From Lithobates sylvaticus (lineage: Eukaryota; Chordata; Amphibia; Anura; Ranidae), in NCBI GenBank assembly GCA_028564925.1, contig CM053026.1, positions 600,026,498 to 600,090,497 on the forward strand: a stretch of 64,000 nt of DNA, written 5' to 3'. Shown here in pieces: positions 23,394 through 34,987 of this stretch. The first letter of the stretch is position 1; the number at the start of each line of letters is the position of its first letter. The notes under the pieces were generated by a model. That model ran no database searches. It worked only from the letters and a program-made list of their open reading frames with translations, and was not told the origin of the DNA. The translations under genes were made by a program, and so were the position numbers.

Positions 23394-23511
23394 AGGGGGT
23401 TATTTACGAGGCAACTCCACTTTGCACTGCAAGTCCCCCTCGGATCTACAGCGACTTTACTTCCAAGTGCACTTGCAGTGCAGAGTGGATTTTCCTTTAG
23501 TAAATAACTCC
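23394..23511. mobile_element. Palindromic MITE (TTATTTAC...GTAAATAA)
   Basis: The left arm GGGTTATTTACGAGGCAACT and the right arm GATTTTCCTTTAGTAAATAA are near-complements around a CACTTGCAGTGCA core. It is the same family as 17095 and 62686. Confidence 0.65.
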
Positions 23512-23669
23512 CAAAGAGTTTCGCAAAAAAAAAAAAAAAAGGTTAAAAATATATATAAAAAACATTTTTTTATTGAAAAGAAACAATTCTCAGCCCTGTC
23601 AGTGTTTCCTGTGCTATACAGCGGCTTTAACCTCAAAAGTGTGACAATGATGGAAATGGTAAGTATAAC

Positions 23670-25477
23670 CACCTCAATACAGGGCATTTTCACCCCCTTC
23701 CTGCCCAAGCCATTTTTCAGCTTTCAGCGCTGTCACACTTTAAATGACAATTGCGTGGTCATACAACACTGTACTCAGATGAAATTGTTATTAGACATGT
23801 GCAATTCGTTTCGTTTTTTTCGTTTTTCGTTTTTTTCCGTTATTTTCATTCATTTGTTTTCGTAAGAATGAACGAACGATTCACTAAAAATTTTAATGAA
23901 TAACGAATCGTTCGAATCGATCGAATCCGAAAATAACGAAAATCCGAAAAAAACTAATTAGAAACAACGAATGTACGAATGAAGAAAATCCGAAAAACGA
24001 AAACAGGAACAACGAAAATGAAAATCAACGAAAAAATTCGTACATTCGTAACTTTTTTTTTTGTTGAATTGGTAATTTTCCGTGTCCCTTACAATGGCGC
24101 TGCTTAACGTGCCTCGAATGGATTGAACGAAAAAATTCATAAATTCGTAACTTTTTTTTTCGATTCGTAATTTTCCGTGTCTCTTACAATGGCGTTGCTT
24201 AACGTGCTTCGAATGGATTGAACGAAAAAATTCGTAAATTCGTAACTTTTTTTTTTTTTTTCGATTCGTAATTTTCCGTGTCTCTTACAATGGCGTTGCT
24301 TAACGTGCTTCGAATGGATTGAACGAAAAAAACGATTCGTAATTTTTCGTGTCTCTTAAAATTTAATAATAGCATACACATTACATAACATTATGAATTA
24401 TGCTCCGATTACGAATCTACGAATGTTACGAATGTTACGAATGTACGAATAAGTACGAATGCGTCCGAATTTAGAATAAACGAATAAACGAAAATTAAAC
24501 TAACGGAAATACGAATCAACGAAAAAATAACTTTTACGAAAATACGAATCGTTACGAATACGAACACCGATGACTTACGAATGTACGAATCGTTGCGAAT
24601 ACGAACACCGACGACTTACGAATTTACGAATCGTTACGAATCAACGGAAACGAAAAAAAATGAAACGAAAATAAACAAATAGAGCTTTCTTTTGGTGGTA
24701 TTTGATCACCTCTGCGTTTTTTTTTTGTTTTTTTTTGCGCTATAAACAAAAGAAGAGTGACAAGTTTAAAAAAAAAAAACAATATTTTTTACTTTTTGCT
24801 ATACTAAATATCCCCAAAAAATATATAAAATAATTTTTTTTCCTCAGTTTAGGCCGATACATATTCTTTTACATATTTTTGGAAAAAAAATCGCAATAAT
24901 CGTATATTGATTGGTTTGCAAAAAAGTTATAGCGTCTACAATATAGAGGATAGATTTATAGCATTTTTATTATTATTTATTTTTAACTAGTAATGGCAGC
25001 GATTTTTATAGTGACTGGGATATTGCGGCAGACATATCGAACACTTTTGACATATTTTTGGGACCATTCACATTTATACAGTGATCCGTGCTATAAAAAT
25101 GCATTGATTACTGTATAAATGTGACTGGCAGGGAAGGGGTTGACACTAGGGGGCGCTGACGGGCTTAATATGTTCCCTGGGAGTGATTCTAACTGTTGGG
25201 GATTTACAAGGGGAGGAGACCGATCAGTGTTTTTCTCTGTACTGAGAACACACAATCGGTCTCCTCTCCTCTGACAGGACAGTGGATCTGTGTGTTTACA
25301 TACACAGATCCAGGGTCCTGCTGTGTTTCCGGGCAATCGTGGTCCGGACACGCACATCTCGTGCCCAGTGACACGGCTTCCTGGAGGGCCGAGAAGGGGA
25401 GGACATCATATGAAGCCCTCCCACCACGAGAGCTGCGCCGCCTGGCCGTCAATTGACAGCCGGCGGTCGCAAGGCAG
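23670..25477. mobile_element. TTAA-type CCACTT element, copy 2, with an inserted repeat
   Basis: It begins CCACCTCAATACAGGGC after ATAA (mutated TTAA) and ends before TTAA at 25478-25481. The body matches the copies at 3630, 26607 and 28255, but it is split after the left about 120 bp by the ACGAAT-rich repeat at 23787-24680. There is no coding sequence. Confidence 0.65.
23787..24680. repeat. ACGAAT/TTCGT-rich inverted repeat with about 100-bp tandem units
   Basis: The block starts TTAGACATGTGCAATTCG, runs through TTCGTTTTTCG-type sequence, and later is made of ACGAAT and CGAAAA words of the opposite sense, so its ends can pair. Within it, a unit of about 100 bp containing TCCGTGTCTCTTACAATGGC and GTGCTTCGAATGGATTGAAC occurs three times in tandem (about 24045-24350), plus a partial fourth. 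Confidence 0.75.
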
Positions 25478-25489
25478 TTAAAACGGTGC

Positions 25490-26228
25490 TTAACCTGTGC
25501 TATCCACATAACACATATAAAGCTCTAATAGGGGACTTGATTAGAGGGGTGTGCTCTAATAGGCTTCCATAAGTGTAAACAGCGGGCGCACTGCTGTGCG
25601 TTCGCTGATTACACAGTATTGTGTTAGAGAAGCGAATACATCGCTTCCCTAACACAGACCCGCCTCTCAGCCAATCAGGTTGCCGGGTTTGTTACCTGTC
25701 ACCTGATTGGCTGAAGTCAAAGGCACTGTGATTGGACGCTAGGCGTCCAATCATAGCAGAAGACAGGAGCGCGGGAGAGAGGGGACACTGCGCTCTGCAC
25801 ACCGAGACAAGGTAAGTGCAGAGGGCAGGCAGGGGGCACAGTGGCAGCACTTGAGGGGCACAGTGGCAGCACTTGAGGGGCACAATGGCAGCACTTGAGG
25901 GGCACAATGGCAGCACTTGAAGGGCACAATGGAAGCACTTGGGGCACAGTGGCAGCACTTGGGGCACAGTGGCAGCACTTGGGGCACAGTGGCAGAACTT
26001 GGGGCACAGTGGCAGCACTTGGAGCACAGTGGCAGCACTTGGGGCACAGTGGCAGCACTTTGGGCACAGTGGCAGCACTTGGGGCACAGTGGCAGCACTT
26101 GGGGCACAGTGGCAGCGTTTGATAGGCACAGTGGCAGCGTTTGATGGGCACAGTGGCAGCGTTTGATGGCACAGTGAGGCTGTTTGTTTGCGCCCCCCCC
26201 AAAATTTTTGAGCACCAGCCGCCACTGG
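25490..26228. mobile_element. hAT-like element, left-truncated, with minisatellite
   Basis: The right end CACCAGCCGCCACTG is the inverse of a CAGTGGCGGCTGGTG hAT-like terminus. The left end is missing, apparently replaced by the TTAA element that stops at 25477. The interior includes the inverted block CCAATCAGGTTGCC...CACCTGATTGGCTG near 25671-25713 and a minisatellite. Confidence 0.5.
25835..26170. repeat. 22-bp minisatellite, about 15 units
   Basis: The unit GGGCACAGTGGCAGCACTTG repeats with small variation. Because 22 is not a multiple of 3, long open frames appear in several frames and on both strands. They are artefacts. Confidence 0.9.
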
Positions 26229-26606
26229 CTTGGACTTACGACCAGCTCTCCCGACCCACGCACAGGACGTCATGTCATCACTCTGCATCAGCCTCCTCCT
26301 TACTCCCTGCCTGCTGTTTTACAGGTATGTACTGTACTGTACTCGGTTCTCCTAAATGCCCCTTCCAGCTTTCTTTGTACTGTACTGTTTTATGTCTTAT
26401 GTCTTTATACTGTACTGTTTTATGTCTTTATGTACAGTACTGTAATGTAATGTGTGTTTGTACTGTACAGGTATTGCCCACACCATGTTAGAAAAAAGAA
26501 AAAGCGTGCTTGCACCTGCAGGAAGTGCTCAGAAAAAAAGAAAAGCTATTGAGCTTGATATGAAAATGAAGATCATTAGGGACTATGAGGCTGGCAAGAA
26601 AATTAA

Positions 26607-27497
26607 CCACTTCGGTCCCTGAAGGTTTTACCCCCTTAATGACCAGAGCATTTTTGCGATTCGGAACGCCATCCATTTAACTGACAATTGTGTGGTTGTG
26701 CGACATTGTACCCAAACAAAATTGACGTCCTTTTTTTCCCACAAATAGAGCTTCCTTTTGATGGTCTTTGATCACCTCTACGTTTTTTATTTTTTGGGCT
26801 ATAAATAAAAAAAGAGTGACAATTAAAAAAAAAAAGAAAAAACAATATTTTTTGCTTTTTGCTATAGTAAATATCCCACATTTATTTTTATTTTTTTTAA
26901 CTTCTTCATCAGTTTAGGTCGATTTATATTCTTCTACATATTTTTGTTAAAAAAAATCACAATAAGCGAATATTGAGTGGTTTTTGCAAAAATTATAGCA
27001 TCTACAAAATAGGGAATAGATTTATAGCATTTTTTTTAAAAATTTCTATCTTTTTACTGGTAATGGCGGTGATCAGCGATTTTTATCGGGACTGCGACAT
27101 TGCAGCAGACAGATCAGACACTTTTTTGGGACCATTGACATTCATACAGCGATCAGAGCTAAGAATAGCCACTGATTATTGTATAAATGTCACTGGCAGG
27201 GAAGGGGTTATCACTAGGGGGCAATCAAGGTTTTAACTGTGTTCCCTTTGAGTGTTTCTAACTGTGGGGGGGGGGGGGTAGGCTTACTGGGACATGACAG
27301 AAGTCACTGTTCCCGACCACTGGGAACCATAGATCCTTGTCATGTCTCCTGTCAGAACAAGGAAACGCCTTGTTTACATGCATTTCCCCGTTCTGTCTGT
27401 GTACAAGTCAATCGTGGGCCGCTGGATGACATTAAGTCCTCCCGACCCACAGGCACGCTCCCGCAACTGAGCCTGCCCGTGGATGGTCTTAAAGCGG
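26607..27497. mobile_element. TTAA-type CCACTT element, copy 3, inside Tigger
   Basis: Perfect TTAA duplications lie at 26603-26606 and 27498-27501. The ends are CCACTTCGGTCCC and a GCGG terminus. The internal blocks match the copy at 3630. There is no coding capacity. Confidence 0.8.
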
Positions 27498-28254
27498 TTA
27501 AAGAAAAAGCACTTGAATTGGAACTTGCACATTCTACAATTTCAACAATCCTAAAGGATAAGGATAGAGTGAAAGAGACAGTAAAAGCATTGACAAGATA
27601 TCAAGCCATAATAACTAGGCAGCGGAATGGCCTCATTCATTAAATAGAGAAATTGATGGCGTTATGGATTGACGACCAAACAGAAAAAATAATGCCAATG
27701 AGTCTTTTATTGATTCAAACAAAAGCACGCAGTATTTTTGAGAATTTTAAATTGTACAAAGGAGAAGAATCAACTGAAACATTTACAGAAAGCCATGGAT
27801 GGTTTCAAAGGTTTCGTGGGAGATTCAACCTCCATAATCTGAGTATCAGTGGGGAGGCTGCAAGTGCAGATGTGGAAGCAGCTGAAAAATTTGTGGTTGC
27901 ATTTGATAAAATTATCGAAAAAGGTGGCTACTGTCCAGATTAGATATTTAACGTGGATGAAACTGGACTTTTTTGGAAAAAAATGCCCAAAGGGTCCTAC
28001 ATACACAAAGAAGATAAAAAAAATGCCTGGTTTTAAGGCTTTTAAAGACAGGGTCACGTTGTTGTTGGGAGGAAATGTTGCTGGGTTCAATTTAAAGCCT
28101 CTCCTCACAGAACCCACGTGCGTTGAAGGTTAGTAAGTACACACTGCCTTTTTATTATCGTGCAAATAACAAAGCATGGATGACACAAGCTTTATTTGAT
28201 TTGTTTCGTACCCTCGCTTAAGCGTTACTGTCAGCAAAAGGGTGTTCCCTTTAA

Positions 28255-29186
28255 CCAATTCAGCCCCGGAAGATTTGGCTGCTCAATGACCAGGCCATTT
28301 TTTGCGATACACACTGCACCGCTTTAACTGACAATTGTGTGGTCGTGCAACGATATACCCAAACAAAATTGAAGTTTTTTTCCCCACAAATAGAGCTTTC
28401 TTTTGGTGGTATTTGATCACCTCTGCGGCTTTTTTTTTTGCGCTGTAAACAAAAGAAGAGTGACAATTTTGAAAAAGACACAATATCTTTTACTTTTTGC
28501 TATAATAAATATACCAAAAAAAAATAGAATATTTTTCCTCAGTTTAGGCCGATACGTATTCTTCTACATATTTTTGGTAAAAAAAATCGCAATAAGCGTA
28601 TACTGATTGGTTTGCGCAAAAGCGTCTACAAAATAGGGGATAGATTTATGGCATTTGTATTATTATTTAATTTTTTTTTACTAGTAATGGCGATGATCAG
28701 TGATTTTTATTGGGACTGCGATATTGTGGCGGGCAGATCGGACACTTTTGACACATTTTTGAGACCAGTGACAATTATACAGCAATCAATGCTATAAAAA
28801 TGCACTGATTACTGTATAAATGTCACTGACAGGGAAGGGGTTAACACTAGGGGGCGATCAAGGGGTTAACTGTGTTCCCTAGGTGTGTTCTAACTGTGGA
28901 TGGGATGGGACTGACTAGAAGGATAGAGAAATCGGTGTTCATACTTAGTATGAACACACGATCTGTCTCCTCTCCCTGAGAGTAACCAGGATCTGTGTGT
29001 TTACAAAAATACAGATCCCGGTTCTCGCTCTGTCACAATTAATCGTGGGTGCCTCGCATCGGCTCCAGCGGCGAGCCGCGGGTACGCCCCCTAGTGGTCA
29101 AAAGGCGAACCGACTTAAGGTAACGTTGTTTCACCCAGGGGAGCCAACCTGACGCAGAAGAACTTCGGTAGCTGATCGGGAAAGGG
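28255..29186. mobile_element. TTAA-type CCACTT element, copy 4, inside Tigger
   Basis: TTAA duplications lie at 28251-28254 and 29187-29190. The ends are CCAATTCAGCCCC and GAAAGGG. The internal AT-rich blocks are shared with the other copies. It is non-coding. Confidence 0.8.
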
Positions 29187-29694
29187 TTAAAATGATCCTC
29201 TTGCTTGATAATGCCCCAGGCCAACCCCAGCATCTTGATGACCTACAACCAGACGTAAAGATAGTGGATCTGCCTAAAAACACAACTGCTATCCTACAAC
29301 CCATGGATCAGGGTGCAATAGCAACATTCAAGGCCTAGTATTTGCACACTACCTTTTCCAAAGCTGTAGCAGCAACTGAAAATGATGAAGTTACCCTTCG
29401 TAAATTTTTGGAAAGCTTACAACATTTTACACTGCATAAAAAACATTGCATCAGCTTGGGAGGGAGTAACAGATAAGTGTATGCAGGGCGTTTTGTGAAC
29501 AATAGCGAATGCTTTGATGAAACAAATGTTGAAGTTATAAATCAAAAAAGTGTGCTAACATGCTTGACTTAGATGTTGAAGTGACAGATATGAAAGAATT
29601 AGTGGAATTTGTTGAGGGAGAGCTAAGTAATGAAAATTTAAAAGAGTTGGAAGCACGGCAGCACTTAGAACAGGAAGAGGAAGAAAAGGAGTGC

Positions 29695-29840
29695 TGCAGT
29701 AGCACTTTGCGGGTGGTTTTAACCCTTTCTCGGCCGCTAGTGGGGTTAAAAGCGCCCCGCTAGCGCCCGAATAGCACCGCAAAATTGGCGGTAAGGCGCC
29801 GCTAAATATATATAGCGCCCCAGTGTGAAAGGGGCCTTAC
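29695..29840. repeat. Fragment of a GCGCC-rich dispersed repeat
   Basis: The block ends CCCCAGTGTGAAAGGGGCC, a common terminus in frog DNA repeats, and truncates the Tigger element. Its left end is unclear. Confidence 0.4.
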
Positions 29841-30469
29841 TCTATGCCGCTCACACCCAACTCTCACCTTGCTCATTAGAAATGCAGAGCTACCAAAGGG
29901 TAGAACTGTGTTTCCTAGGAACCTAGGAAACTACATAAGCTTATTTTGACCTTCCCGATTTATGTTAGTTCAGGTCAAACCTACAAGATGTGAGCAATTC
30001 CTTTGTGGGTACTTACATGCAATATGCACTGTAATTTGCAGAGGATCTGAACATCTGCACTGTTGGAGGTGGACCGCACCTTTCATCATTGAAGAATATG
30101 ATTGTTTGGAGTATAACTAAAGGCCAAACTTTTTTTTGGTTTTGGAAGGATGGAGATGGATTGAAACACCTATTAGGTTTTTATTGCAGTCTTTTATATG
30201 GTGAATGTATTGATCTGGGTTAAGGTGACTGAGATTTTTTTTTTTTTATATTTCTTCATGTTAGAGGTAGGGAGTATTATATTTAGATTTTTAGCTCTGC
30301 ACCAATCTATATTGGATTTTCATGATTTTATTTAAAGAATAAATGGCAAGTAGATCAGAAGACAGATGGGAAATGCTGCACTATATAGAGAGGTAATGAT
30401 ATGGCTTCAGCCTTCTATGTTCCTTTAGCTAGAATTGACAGGATCTGGTGTCAGATTGTAGGGAATACC
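29841..30469. other. No gene seen
   Basis: No supported feature. Confidence 0.4.
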
Positions 30470-30477
30470 CTCTAAAT

Positions 30478-30636
30478 CAGGGATATGCAATTATCGAACA
30501 TCCAGCTGTCCCAGAACTACAAGTCCCATGATGCATAGCAAGACTCTGACAGCCACAACCATGACACCCAGAGGCAGAGGTATGATGGGACTTGTAGTTT
30601 TGCAACAGCTGGGGGTCTGCTAATTGCATATCCCTG
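30478..30636. mobile_element. 159-bp palindromic hAT MITE, copy 1
   Basis: The ends CAGGGATATGCAATTA and TAATTGCATATCCCTG are perfect inverses, and an exact 8-bp duplication CTCTAAAT flanks it (30470-30477 and 30637-30644). The arms pair along ACTACAAGTCCCAT and ATGGGACTTGTAGT. The 8-bp duplication marks hAT. Confidence 0.9.
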
Positions 30637-30644
30637 CTCTAAAT

Positions 30645-31140
30645 GGAATAGGAGACTAATATGGGCTACCTGGATCATATGCAAAACCAGTATTGTCCTT
30701 TAGCACATTTATCTTTACCTCCCAATATATTTTCTGGTGTCCTGTGTGCAGCATTTATACCTTCAGTCTTCTGATCTGTTTCAGCTAACCTGGATGAGCT
30801 TGTTTGAACGACAGCCCTTGATCTGGGCTTTGAACTGTAGGGGGAAGTTTTGCAGTGCTTTGAGCAGCGCTCCAAGTTTATGTAAGTGAATGGCGAGTAG
30901 TTATATGTTGCATATTAAATGAATTATTGAGAGATAGTCCAAAATTTAATTTAGGTTTTCTGATATAATGGTTCACCTGTTCCAAAAAAAAAGTTCAGTG
31001 CAGCCATCGGGGCTGGGGGACAGAAACTACAGGTCAGCTGACCTCTGACCATGAAGAGAAAGGAGCTAGAGGAGACGCGGGACCAGAGAGAAAGTGAGTG
31101 CGGCCTCATGCACCTGGATAGGAGGAGCAGTGGGGCGGCT
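30645..31140. other. No gene seen
   Basis: No supported feature. Confidence 0.4.
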
Positions 31141-31252
31141 GCATTTAAAAACAATCAATCTGTCCATTTTCCTCCTTCTCCTCCTCTCCCTCCTGCAGGC
31201 ATTCAGAGGCTGCAGGAGGAAAATGGACAGATTTATTCTTCTAAATGCAGCC
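31137..31252. repeat. Inverted repeat
   Basis: GGCTGCATTTAAAAACAATC...TGTCCATTTTCCTCC pairs with GGAGGAAAATGGACAG...AAATGCAGCC. Confidence 0.65.
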
Positions 31253-31289
31253 ACCCCACCGCTCCTACTATGTACTGTAGCTTCCTTTA

Positions 31290-31700
31290 GCTGCCTCCGT
31301 GTGCACTCCTGCCCCCCGCTGTGGCCCCCGTGCTCTCAGGCTACCCCCATGTGCTGTCCATCCCTACCTGTGCAGTCAGTTTCCCCCCTCCCCCGTGCTC
31401 TCAGTTCCCCCCATGCTATCAGCTTCCCCCCTGTGCTTTCCACCCCCCAGTGCTCTCTGCCCCCTGATGCTCTCTGCCCCCCCCAGGGCTCTCTGCCCCC
31501 CTGTGCTCTCTGCTCCCATGTGCTCTCTGGCCCCCCCAGTGCTCTCCGCCTCCCCCCGTGCTCTCTGGCTCCCCTGTGCTCTCCGGCCCCCAGTGCTCTC
31601 CACCCCTCCAGGGCTCACCGGACCCCCTGTGCTCTCTCCCCCCGTGCTCTTTCCCGGCCCCCCTCACCCCCCACAGCTCTGCTGGGTTTCCCCCTCTCTT
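31290..31700. repeat. C-rich minisatellite (GTGCTCTC units)
   Basis: Irregular units of about 17-23 bp such as CCCCCCTGTGCTCTCTGC. The proline-rich open frames here are products of composition. Confidence 0.8.
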
Positions 31701-32715
31701 CTTCCACCGGCTGCTGGGCCTATTTTTTGCCCCAGTACGGACCTGGTTGTAAACCTCAAAGAAGAAAAGTTAACAAAACATCCCTCTATAGTGAGTACTG
31801 ATCTAAATCAAAAGTGAGTTTGGTTCTTCTTGGACCTCTCCTCTCTTTTCTATCTGTATAACTCACTCCTAATAGATTAAGCCGACACCTCAGCCTGCAG
31901 AGAGATGGCATTCCCCCCTTCAGCACACAGCAGATGACTCAGACTCAGCTCTATGTTTCTCTGAGCCTGTAAAGAGGGGATGGTGACACTTCAATCGGCT
32001 CTCAGATTACACTCAGCTCTGTGCTCTAGCTTTGCAGTGTGTGTGATGTCAAATTCCCACCACCTGCTTTCTGCTTATAAGAGAAATCCTTTGTGTGTGT
32101 TGTAGAATGCTGTACAGGACAGATGGCTGCAGACAAACAAGTACAACATTTGTAGGATGATTGCTTTCATTTCTGTTTATCACCTGAGACTAGTCACTTC
32201 ACTGGGTATATGTAAGGGCTTACAACCATTTAAAGGTGTACTCCAGTCAAAAGTGAAAATGAAGACACATTAATGAATAAACAGGGGACACATACCTGCT
32301 GAGGGCTTGAGTGTTTTTTTATCCAGGCATTGCTGTAGTGCATTCAATGATCCCAAAAAATGATAGGTGACAGCAGAACCAGCAAACATTGCATAAATCC
32401 TTATATTGCTAAAAATCATTACACACATGGAAAGCTGCAAAGCTCTTATGCCTTTTGACCTAACCAGCGCTTACTCATAGAGTGCGCTTTCTGTCCCTTA
32501 TTTTCAGGAATCCTTTTAAAACTGTCTATAATAACAATGTCCTCAAAACCAATATATTAAAAATGTCTTCACAACCAACCAGGTTACATTTTTGGAAATT
32601 TTAATCTGATTTATTATAAATCAACTAAGAGTAAATGAGCGAGAGAAAGAGGAATTTACAGCATATGTGAGGAGGTCTGTGTTTATATGAAGCTCAGACT
32701 AAGAAAACAATGTGA
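31701..32715. other. No gene seen
   Basis: Mixed AT-rich sequence. The block TAAAGGTGTACTCCAG near 32230 resembles a MITE start, but no second end was found. Confidence 0.35.
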
Positions 32716-32719
32716 AAAC

Positions 32720-33297
32720 AGGTTATATAGTTACATAGTTGGTGAGGTTGAATAAAGACACTAGTCCATCCAGTCCATTCAGTTCAACCTGTGTGGGTGT
32801 GTGTGTTCATGTTGATATTCATTTCCCATATCCCTGTATATTGTGTTCACTAAGATGCATATCCAAGAGTCTTTTAAAACTATCAATACTTTCTGCTGAC
32901 ACCACCGATTGTGGAAGCGAGTTCTACATTCTTATCGCCCTGACCGTGAAAACCCCCGTACACAACTTAAGGTTAAACTGCTTCTCTTCCAATCTCACTG
33001 TGTGGCCCTGTGTCTTCTTACACTCTCTGAGACTGAATAGTTTTCTACCTAAGCTGGGATCACCATCAATATATTTGTATATCTCCTCTGAAGCATCTCT
33101 TCTCCAGGGAGAATACGTTTAGTGGTTGTAGTTGTTCCATGTAATTGAGGTCCTTCAGTCCACTTATTAATTTTGTTGCCCTTCTCTGGACTCCCTCCAG
33201 CACATCCTTCCTGAGGATTGATGACCAGATCTGGATGGAATACTCCAGGTGTGGCCAGTCATTAATTCGTTTCAGTTTATTTCTGAATTTGGACATT
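32720..33297 (-). pseudogene. L2/CR1-like LINE, 3' end of the reverse-transcriptase ORF
   Basis: Minus-strand translation gives PHLEYSIQIW, then GVQRRATKLISGLKDL and FSLEKRCFRGD, then in shifted frames RLEEKQFNL and NSLPQSVVSAESIDSFKRLL, ending at FNLTNYVTI near 32720. These are the C-terminal blocks of L2/CR1-type ORF2 proteins. The 5' part is absent and there are frameshifts, so it is a truncated dead copy. Confidence 0.8.
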
Positions 33298-33501
33298 TAT
33301 TAGCCTGCTGGCTTGGCTGTTTCATGTGCATTGGTATGATTTTGTTATAAATTAAAATATTTTAAAAGAGATCTCCACCTGTAAATCAATCTTTCCATTT
33401 TAGTTAGTCTAGGTCTAGTGTTGCTGACCTCTTGTAAACAATTATGCATCCAACTTTGCAATTTGTAGAGTTTGGCAGTCTAAAATTCAACCAATAAGAT
33501 A

Positions 33502-33723
33502 CCCTGTTTCCCCTGAAAATAAGACCTAGTGTGATTGTCGGTGATGGCTGCAATATAAGCCCTACCCACCAAATAAGCCCTATTTAAAGTCCTTGTAGGT
33601 TCTTATTTTCAGGGTAGGGTAGGGTATTTTTAGGGAAACAGGGTAGGGCTTATTTGGGGGGTAGGGCTTATATTGCAGCCATCACCGACAATCACGCTAG
33701 GTCTTATTTTCGGGGAAACAGGG
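33502..33723. mobile_element. Palindromic MITE with CCCTGTTTCCCC ends
   Basis: TA flanks the inverted ends CCCTGTTTCCCCTGAAAATA and TTATTTTCGGGGAAACAGGG. The arms extend about 100 bp (GCTGCAATATAAGCCCTACC against its complement). Confidence 0.8.
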
Positions 33724-33725
33724 TA

Positions 33726-34863
33726 CTAAAATGACACTGCGGGTGAAATTTTTAATTGCAGGTATTGTCAAGAGACCAAAACCTATTCTCACCTACTGTA
33801 ATATTTGCTTAAGGGCAAAAGCATTAATTCTACATAAGGTCATCAAACAATCAACTAGCATTAGTGCTGCCAGTCCCAATAAGGTGAAGAATGGTTACAG
33901 TTAAAATGGATTACATTCATTTTCTTTCAATACATTGGAATTAAGTGACTTTTTTTATTACAGTTACCACACTTAAATGCCTTATTTCCATGGCAGCTAA
34001 GGTGTTTCATGTTCATTAACAAGGAGATCTGTAGAACTTTAACAGGCCTAGTAATACTGACCTACAATGATCTCCAGTGATCAGTGCTCCAGCTAGGTCC
34101 AGGTCAGCAGGATTCTGAAGTGGATTCCTGATAAACAGATCAATTCTAGTAAGCAGGAAAATCATAGACAATGCATCTGAGTATTTACTATAGCATAAGA
34201 TAATATATTTTGGCTTAAGCTCTCCTTTAAGTATATCATAATGTTATCCACGTGTAATTGCTATAGATACAAAGCACCTTGCTAAAGCTTTTAAAGGATT
34301 ATGACTCCCACTTGAGTATAAAGTTAATGTTATCTAAATAATTCATGTCTTTCTATTTGAAATTATCCATTTATCATCAAGACATATTATGTTTAAAAAG
34401 GTTTTGACAGGACTGAAAGCAGAACTGTTATGAAATTCTTTGCCCTAAGTCACTAATATAATTTGAAGGTTGGTGTGTTTATTATATTACTTGCTGTTCA
34501 AATACAACTTTATTTCAATTTAAGGGCATATCCATTACAGCATTACTAGGCTATTCTGAATCCAATAGTAGTCAAAAGCAAAGAAAGTAAGGCTACATTT
34601 TATAAAAGTTTTCGAGCACTGCCCATTCATTTCAATGGGCAGAGCATTTTGGGAGTGCTGTATACAGCGCTCCCAAACTGCCCCAAAGATGCTGCTTGCC
34701 CCAAAGATGCTGCTGCCCCAAAGATGCTGCTTGCATTTTTAAGGAGCTATGTACAGCAATATGCATTGCATAAAGAAGCAAAGAACCCCAATGATAGCAT
34801 TACTGGGTCTAAAATAAGACACACATTTTATTAGCATGTTGATGAAGCAGGGAGCTAGGAACC
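33726..34863. other. No gene; short tandem repeat near 34680
   Basis: CCCCAAAGATGCTGCT is repeated three times near 34680-34730, following a CCCATTCATTTCAATGGGC palindrome. Otherwise nothing is recognised. Confidence 0.5.
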
Positions 34864-34987
34864 AAGAAAGGCAAAGGCGGGGGGGCGTGGCCTGGACGGA
34901 GACCGAGATGGCCGCTTAACTTGTGAGCTCCTGCGTGCCCGGGACTATCTAGCGACTTGAAAGGGAGCCTACCGCACTTCCCCTGCT

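Larger units (their letters stand above)
26232..29693 (+). mobile_element. Tigger (pogo/Tc1-mariner) element cut by two TTAA elements
   Basis: The 5' noncoding part starts with GACTTACGACCAG, as in Tigger termini, directly after the hAT-like end. The transposase follows from 26485. Two TTAA-type elements (26607-27497 and 28255-29186) lie inside the gene. The right end is lost at about 29693, where another repeat begins. Confidence 0.8.
26485..29693 (+). pseudogene. Tigger-like (CENP-B/pogo type) transposase, broken and interrupted
   Basis: The N-terminus MLEKRKSVLAPAGSAQKKRK leads into a psq-type helix-turn-helix (ELDMKMKIIRDYEAGKK). After the first insert come STISTILKDKDRVKETVK, a CENP-B type domain (ESHGWFQRFRGRFNLHNLS), and the first part of a DDE core (FNVDETGLFWKKMPKG). 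After the second insert come MILLLDNAPGQPQHL and TTAILQPMDQGAIATFK, holding the second and third catalytic regions. The end is an acidic tail near 29565-29690. There are several stops and frameshifts beyond the insertions. Removing each insert with one TTAA gives a continuous frame at both sites, which shows the gene was intact when hit or nearly so. Confidence 0.85.

Noticed and set aside
23790-24680. Possible CRISPR-like or regulatory array of ACGAAT words
   Set aside because: There are no regular repeats with unique spacers, and the vertebrate context rules out CRISPR. It is a foldback, satellite-like repeat.
25692-26288. Open frames of 160-198 codons rich in CHCAPSAATVP-type repeats
   Set aside because: They translate a 22-bp minisatellite. 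The same region is open in all three frames on one strand and also on the other.
31094-31817. Proline- and leucine-rich open frames up to 235 codons
   Set aside because: They reflect the C-rich GTGCTCTC minisatellite and have no recognisable domain.
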